Part shown: positions 58,935 to 64,000 of the stretch, one piece after another
Layout of the letters: each line of letters starts with the position of its first letter
Numbering within the stretch: position 1 is the stretch's first letter
DNA from: Apophysomyces variabilis
Lineage: Eukaryota > Mucoromycota > Mucoromycetes > Mucorales > Mucoraceae
Assembly (NCBI GenBank): GCA_002749535.1
Contig: MZZL01000405.1
Coordinates: 310,001-374,000 of the forward strand
DNA length: 64,000 nt
Direction: 5' to 3'
The notes under the pieces: generated by a model
Told to the model about the DNA's origin: nothing
Seen by the model: only the letters and a program-made list of their open reading frames with translations
Databases searched by the model: none
Translations under genes and position numbers: made by a program

Positions 58935-60246
58935 ATGGCCACGTTCGATTCTGATGATGATTTCCAACCGCTTCCTCCACCTAAAAGAAAACGAAGTACG
59001 AAAAATCAAGCGAATGACTCTGAACCTAGTACTGTATCTTAAAAGTCTATTTCTTTGGTCCTTAACTTAAACACAGGCCCTTCAGGTCATCCCAGCTCAA
59101 GTGGGGATTCCGTTCAGGCTCCTTTGACAAGTAGCAAGTCAAAAGCGTTTCTTAAAGCCCAAAAAGTCTATGCCAAGCGGAGCGAAAAGTACGAGGCGAA
59201 AGCGAAATTGCAAGCGGAAAAAATAGTACAATGCTTGGACTTGGGGAAGAAATCCGGTGCAGCACTTGCGGCAAGACAGATCATGAACGAAGCACAAGTA
59301 AGCTTTGTATGAATGCGACTGAGGAAAGGAAGGCTCTAAAAATTTTCAAACGAACCAGCGTAATCAAGAGGTCACTGACAAACACATGTCGATCAGTGAA
59401 GGCTGTAGAAGCAATTGAAGAAGTTGTCAAACACGTTCGGGATATTACCTATGCTAGACCGCTTCTTCCAAACTTTTTTTTTAGGTTGTGATCCGAAAAC
59501 CGTAGCATCCACCAATCACACATGACCTCTGTTACCGTTTATTTTCTTTGATTGCCGGTAAAGGGAAGTCTGTAGATGATGATCTCCAAAAAGTTTACGC
59601 AAATTTCAAACTTCGATTCCCTGGGTTTGATGAAGAAAAGTTCAGATCGCAAGGGTATATGACAAATAGTGTCTACCGCTGCAAAAGAGTACCAAGAATC
59701 AATCAGAAACCATATCACAACCAATTCCGAGCAGAAAACGATTCAGTACCTTTTAGTGTGTATGTCTGATCAAGACGACAAACTTTTTCGATGAAACGGA
59801 TTGGTGAAAGACCGAAAGATTCTGGCAGAATTTATGTACAGCAGGCTTGCGACACCGAGGCACAATGGCCTACAGCTGTACCAGATAACAAAGAGAACCG
59901 TGCCTACGTCGAAACCCGCGTAAAGTCTCTTAAAGATTCCATCGGTGTTAAGTTCATTGACGAGGAAAAGCTAAACGCTGAATCACATCTGTTCTTCCCG
60001 TGGCTTTGTAAAGTACTTAGGCGACTGGAACAGAAAGTGTCTATCACAGAGACAACGTCCCAAAAATATGTAAGCAGCGGATACGTACATCGAAATGTAG
60101 AAGAGGTAATTAAAACTAATTTCACCTTCTATTGTCTAGTTGTCATACGGATGCTAGGCGATGTAAACTTGCCAAAAAAAAAAGCAGTAATACGATGGTT
60201 ATGTTTTTACTATCTATTTTATGCAATTTTTTTTCAGGAACCGTAA
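58935..60246 (+). CDS. Hypothetical protein with zinc-finger-like CX2CX4HX7C segment
   Basis: I do not recognise a named family. ATG 58935 gives MATFDSDDDFQPLPPPKRKR; after an intron comes KSKAFLKAQKVYAKRSEKYE, AKAKLQAEKIVQCLDLGKKS, a charged helical stretch ending near 59298. An overlapping frame (59231-59491) reads CSTCGKTDHERSTSKLC with Cys/Cys/His/Cys spacing, followed by HVRDITYARPLLPNFFF. Later frames, 59548-59769 (LRFPGFDEEKFRSQGYMTNS) and 59791-60246 (AYVETRVKSLKDSIGVKFID), are probably further exons. The change of frame between the helical and Cys/His parts may be an unseen intron or a decayed gene. Cys/His modules of this type are frequent in Mucoromycota element-related proteins. 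Confidence 0.35.
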
Positions 60247-60962
60247 TCATAAGCCATTTGGCGCAATGAGAAAGTTTTTTTTTACACAGGTAACAGTCGG
60301 CTGTGTCATAAACTTTAGAAGAAGTGCATTGTCCACTATGAAGAATAAATCTTTTCACATATTGAAAGTTACTCATACCATATAGTAAATATTGCCACCA
60401 GGTATACTGTTGATCTCGCGCACTAAAAATGCTCTGGAGTATATTATTCCCTCTTACTCACTAATAGCTAACATGACATGCATGTTCATCACGCGCACTA
60501 AACTGTGACACGACATGTATTGCGAGTGAAGGCCAGCTTGCGCACTAAAAGCTGGCATTACCTTAGGGAATCCTACGACTATGATTGGTCGACGCCGTAT
60601 GAAAAACAAAAGCTACCACAGTGACCAAACTTTTAGTGCATGTTGTAATTTCTTTTGTTTGAGTACGGACTTGTATCGGGCCATTGAATGCTCAGAAGCT
60701 AATCATGCTTCCCCGCGTTTATGGCAGCTAAGCTGTACTCTACGTCTTTGTAATGATGTATGCCAAGCGAGCGGAATTTCCATTGAGATATATTCGTCCC
60801 ACTTAAGGGTGAAATCCTCCGTTTCGTCGGCACAGCCACAACATGAAGAACTCGCTGCTGAGCAAGACCCAGAAAATTCAGTGGCCGCTACCTTATAAAT
60901 GAAGTAAGAGCTCGTCAAATATATAATGCAACGCACTTTTGCAGCTTTACGCCAAAACGAGA
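60247..60962. other. Intergenic with GCGCACTAAA repeats
   Basis: Open frames at 60581-60898 (+) and 60703-61017 (-) have no family resemblance. The region contains the short repeats listed next and presumably the promoter of the propeller gene. Confidence 0.4.
60418..60639. repeat. GCGCACTAAA repeats with one inverted copy
   Basis: Direct copies of GCGCACTAAA start at 60418, 60493 and 60540. An inverted CTTTTAGTGC lies at 60630-60639 and pairs with GCACTAAAAG at 60542-60551, enclosing 98 bases. It may be a miniature element with short inverted ends. Confidence 0.5.
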
Positions 60963-61845
60963 ATGGGTCTCGCAAAGTCAAATAAGTCAGAAAAAGCCCC
61001 CGTTCGTGAGGATACACAAGAAGATTCGGACGATGAATCTGTTATTATGTTAAATGGCGTATCTTTCACACGAAACGAAGTGCTTGTGTGCGCAAAATAC
61101 GGCAAAATCTACTGTGTCCACAAAAAAGACGGTTCTCGCCTCTGGAGCAACCGGTTGCCGAGCAACAGATTTATTTCTTCCGTATTCATGACCGATCTTG
61201 ACACTGTCCTTGTCGGTGTCGATGGCCTCACTGTCTGTTACAGTCTTCACACAGGCGAGCAAAAATGGGTGCATGGAGTGAAGGTAGCTTGGTTTTATAC
61301 ATCCGATTCCTCGTATTGATTCGCGTTTTCACCAGGGTTCGGAAGCAGGAGCGGTGATATGTACTCCCAGCCGTTTTCTTTCTCCAAAGGTCGATATGCA
61401 TGACAGTGACCATGGTCATCAGCCTCCTTCCTACGATATAAGTGAAGAGCGATCTTTGGCGATATCGAGTACGCATGGCAAAGTCATGGCGATCGATGCT
61501 ACGACAGGCGAAACGCTGTGGAAATATGACTGTCCCGGTGGAGGTTTCCGGATGCCTGTGACACTGGTGGAACCACCAAGTGCAGAGAACGGATTACCCT
61601 ACCGAGCCGTCTACATCGGATGCGGTCAGTGGGTATATTGTCTCAAAGCACTTACAGGCGACTTAATATGGAGTCAAAGAATATCCAACTACAAGATTGG
61701 CATGGGTTATATCGTCCTTGCCAGTCTTTGGAGTTCCCGAATGGCAGCGGAAACACATACATCATACTCACAATTCCCTATGGCACAGTTGCGCAACGAA
61801 GAGCGAATAAGAGAAAAAGTGATCGCGGTGATGGCAGCAAGCTAA
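60963..61845 (+). CDS. PQQ-type beta-propeller protein (Pyrrolo-quinoline quinone repeat family)
   Basis: ATG 60963 gives MGLAKSNKSEKAPVREDTQE and an acidic stretch. Propeller strands follow: VLVCAKYGKIYCVHKKDGSR and LWSNRLPSNRF, then TVCYSLHTGEQKWVHGVK. After an intron near 61285-61335 come GKVMAIDATTGETLWKYDCP, VYCLKALTGDLIWSQRISN and SSRMAAETHTSYSQFPMAQ, with a stop at 61843-61845. The repeated 'G.v.a.d..tG...W' unit is the PQQ-repeat signature. No signal peptide and no dehydrogenase active-site residues are visible, so it is probably a cytosolic propeller and not a quinoprotein enzyme. A short intron near 61703 cannot be excluded; the frame is open either way. Confidence 0.7.
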
Positions 61846-62082
61846 AAGGAAATGCTCAACAAAGGCATGAAAACCGGCCTCACTTAATGTAAATACAACG
61901 AAATGACTACTTCCTTCAAACATGCGATTAATACGTATTTTGACCAAATGGTTCATTAATAAGCTATCCTCCACCCTCTCAAATTATGTTACATAAATCT
62001 ACTCTTCTTTGAAATGCTACATAACTACAAACATGCAATACAACAGATAAAAGCAAAACTAAAAATGATCCGATCTATCATG

Positions 62083-63762
62083 TCAAAATTTCTACACCGT
62101 CTTCGGTGACCAACATCGTATGCTCAAACTGAGCTGATCGCTTGCCATCAACTGTTACCGCAGTCCAGTTATCGGGCCTGAGAATGCAAAATTAGACTCA
62201 TTATCATATATTTCTAATCAAAACTTACCATAATTCGTCCCTCCATGTGCCTTCACAAATCATAGGCTCAATTGTGAAGACATGACCAGGTCGACATATA
62301 CCAACGGCTTTGTTATCTATTTATTACGCGGTTAATGTTTGGTAATAGAGTGGTGAACCGACTTACTAGCATAGTGAGGTACGTTGGGAGAACAGTGGAA
62401 GAGTTGATTAATTCCATGACCGCAAAAGCTACGTACGACGGAGAACCCATTCTTTTTCGCATGCTCTTCGATGACCTTGCCAAAATCGCGATATCGAACA
62501 CCAGGTTTAACTGAATAACCCTAGTCAGCAATCTTGATATCGTTCAAATGTAGCTTACCCATCGCGATGGCTTTCTCCAGACACTCGCGCGCCGTCTTTA
62601 CCAGTTGCTGTCCCTTCTCGTCAACGTTACCAACCAAGTATGTCTCGTTCAGGTCACCGTGGAATCCGTTGTAGTAACAGGTAACGTCAATGTTCACAAT
62701 ATCACCATCCTTCAAAGGACGCTTATCCGGAATACCATGGCAAATGACTACCGAACATTAATCAAATGTGCCATGGAATGAAATAGTGGGTTGCCCTTTT
62801 TACCTTCATTAACCGAACTAGAACAAAACCAAAAAATATTCTTTTAGACCTCTACGCATAACCTTATTCTAAGACGTACGTGCAAACTGATTTTGGGAAG
62901 TGGTAATAGTTCAAAGGTGATGGGTATGCACCACGCTCAATAGTTGCCTCGTGAATGATGCGATCTAATTATGTAATGTCATGAATGAGCGTATCCCTGC
63001 GGATTGAACCGCTTACCAATTTCGTCTGTGGTGATACCAGGGCGGATGGCGGCCGCACCGATGTTGAGCACCTCTCGAGCGATCTGCATAATTCCTTGTT
63101 AGTTAAAACGCATCGTTGGCAACTACCTGTAATTACCTTGCAAACTTTTCTCATGCCTTCAATCTCATCTTTGTCTAGAACTTTGATGGAAGAACTTGCG
63201 CGAACGTTTTGCTCCGAAATGGGGATTCCTGTTATGATATTAGCAAGCGATTGGGAGTAGGGCTTCAGCGGGTAATACCATCTTCGGCATAATCAGCTAT
63301 ACAAAGCAATCATTTACATACCCAGCCGTTAATATCTTAGTTCATACGCTTTGTATGTTAAGAGAAACTTACGACGTGGGATGGATTTGGGGACTTCACG
63401 CTTGGGAGACAGAGGGTACACCGCTCGCAGGTCACCGGTATAACGGTAGTTAGGGAAGGGGTTATGTGGTTCGCCTTATTCAATGCTTCATGAGCGCTCC
63501 TGATCTTTGAAGTTAGTTCAGGGACTTACTTTCAATCTTTGCCTTGTGGACCCCTTTGTGCAATGGCTAATTTGAACATGTGAAATGAGTTACAACTCAG
63601 ACATCTTTTCTCTCAGTTGTCGGTTACCCAGTTCTTTTTAAAGCATTCCTGCGAACAGAAGAAGGAGCCTTCAATTTTAAGCTTAATGCATGTTGGACAT
63701 TGAAGTTTGGCAGGCTTCCCACAGCTAGGTGTTTGGCATACTTTGTCACTAACGTCAGCCAT
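62083..63762 (-). CDS. MAP1: Methionine aminopeptidase 1
   Basis: Removes the initiator Met from nascent proteins. ATG 63762 gives [20 protein letters not shown] followed by [20 protein letters not shown], the N-terminal zinc-finger region that docks on ribosomes. Then come [20 protein letters not shown] and [20 protein letters not shown]. The metalloprotease core has [20 protein letters not shown] (two metal Asp), [20 protein letters not shown] (His), [13 protein letters not shown] (Glu) and [19 protein letters not shown] (Glu), with the stop at 62083. One intron (donor GTAAGC, acceptor TTATTCAG near 62515-62562) joins CLEKAIAM to [11 protein letters not shown] in frame. About ten exons; all metal ligands are present. 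Confidence 0.92.
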
Positions 63763-64000
63763 CGGATACTTTAAAAGAAAAAAAAAGGTACCACTAAAAC
63801 TTTGACAGATCTTTAAAGTCTCGTGCTTTGTGGCTTATTGGCCTAGGTGTTTCACCGACTTACCGGCCTCTTCCGTACTGAAAAAGTGGTTGTGCTATAC
63901 GTAGGAAACTCTTCCTCTTTTGACAAGAAGTTCATAGCTGGCCTTATAGGATATTTTTCACATTGCTTTGAACCATAAAGCCATTCAGCATCTCATCCTT
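63763..64000. other. Upstream region of MAP1, window end
   Basis: A/T-rich start with an A-run at 63773-63786, then mixed sequence. No further gene is recognised before the window ends. Confidence 0.5.

Noticed and set aside
1..64000. CRISPR arrays, bacterial operons, phage genes
   Set aside because: Spliced eukaryotic genes throughout; no regularly spaced repeats of CRISPR type.

Overview
The window comes from a filamentous fungus, most likely Mucoromycota. Genes carry many short introns (about 45-90 nt, GTAAGT-type donors, pyrimidine-rich acceptors). Housekeeping proteins are fungal in type, such as a HAL/NPR-family kinase, a Cdc3-type septin and an exocyst Sec5. Two genes belong to a MACPF-like family that I know mainly from Rhizophagus-type fungi, and there are relics of Tc1/mariner, tyrosine-recombinase and Helitron elements. 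I cannot place a genus. No tRNA, rRNA, CRISPR array or bacterial-type operon was found.

Layout. 0-5.3 kb: end of SEC5 (+), ARP1 (-) with its start abutting a Tc1-like scrap, and a Cdt1-like licensing factor (+). 5.3-9.3 kb: a gene-poor stretch whose one notable item is a 60-codon minus-strand open frame that reads as a secreted prepropeptide. It has a signal peptide, a spacer, a Lys-Arg site and then a 14-residue peptide with the allatostatin-C/somatostatin-type layout Cys-x6-Cys-Phe. 9.3-20.1 kb: HAL-family kinase (-), ribosomal protein L9/uL6 (-), VPS26 (-), SEC17/alpha-SNAP (+), RPN13 (+). 20.5-29.5 kb: an F-BAR/RhoGAP gene (-), two pRiA4b-ORF3-like paralogues (-), the second broken by an in-frame stop, and DBP10 (+).

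31-39.5 kb: profilin (+), whose last exon appears to hold only the stop codon. A head-to-head pair of MACPF-like genes follows: a minus-strand gene in which two modules seem fused, and a single-module plus-strand gene. Then comes septin CDC3 (-). 39.9-41.3 kb: degenerate transposase and tyrosine-recombinase relics. 42-54.3 kb: a Baeyer-Villiger-type monooxygenase (-), a kelch-repeat membrane protein (-), a DAO-family FAD oxidoreductase (+), a nucleotide-sugar transporter (-) and a PRPP synthetase subunit with an inserted segment (-). 55.2-60.6 kb: Helitron debris, a proline-rich frame, a locally duplicated exon pair, a zinc-finger-like reading frame and short repeats. 60.9-63.8 kb: a PQQ-type beta-propeller protein (+) and methionine aminopeptidase 1 (-).

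Most named genes act in basic cell functions: exocytosis, retromer, SNARE recycling, dynactin, actin, septins, proteasome, ribosome, replication licensing and nucleotide or sugar metabolism. They are not one pathway. The lineage-specific material lies in three accessory patches: 5.3-9.3, 32-41.3 and 54.4-60.9 kb. Exon boundaries were read by eye from splice consensus and family alignment from memory, so small exons and several 5' ends remain uncertain.
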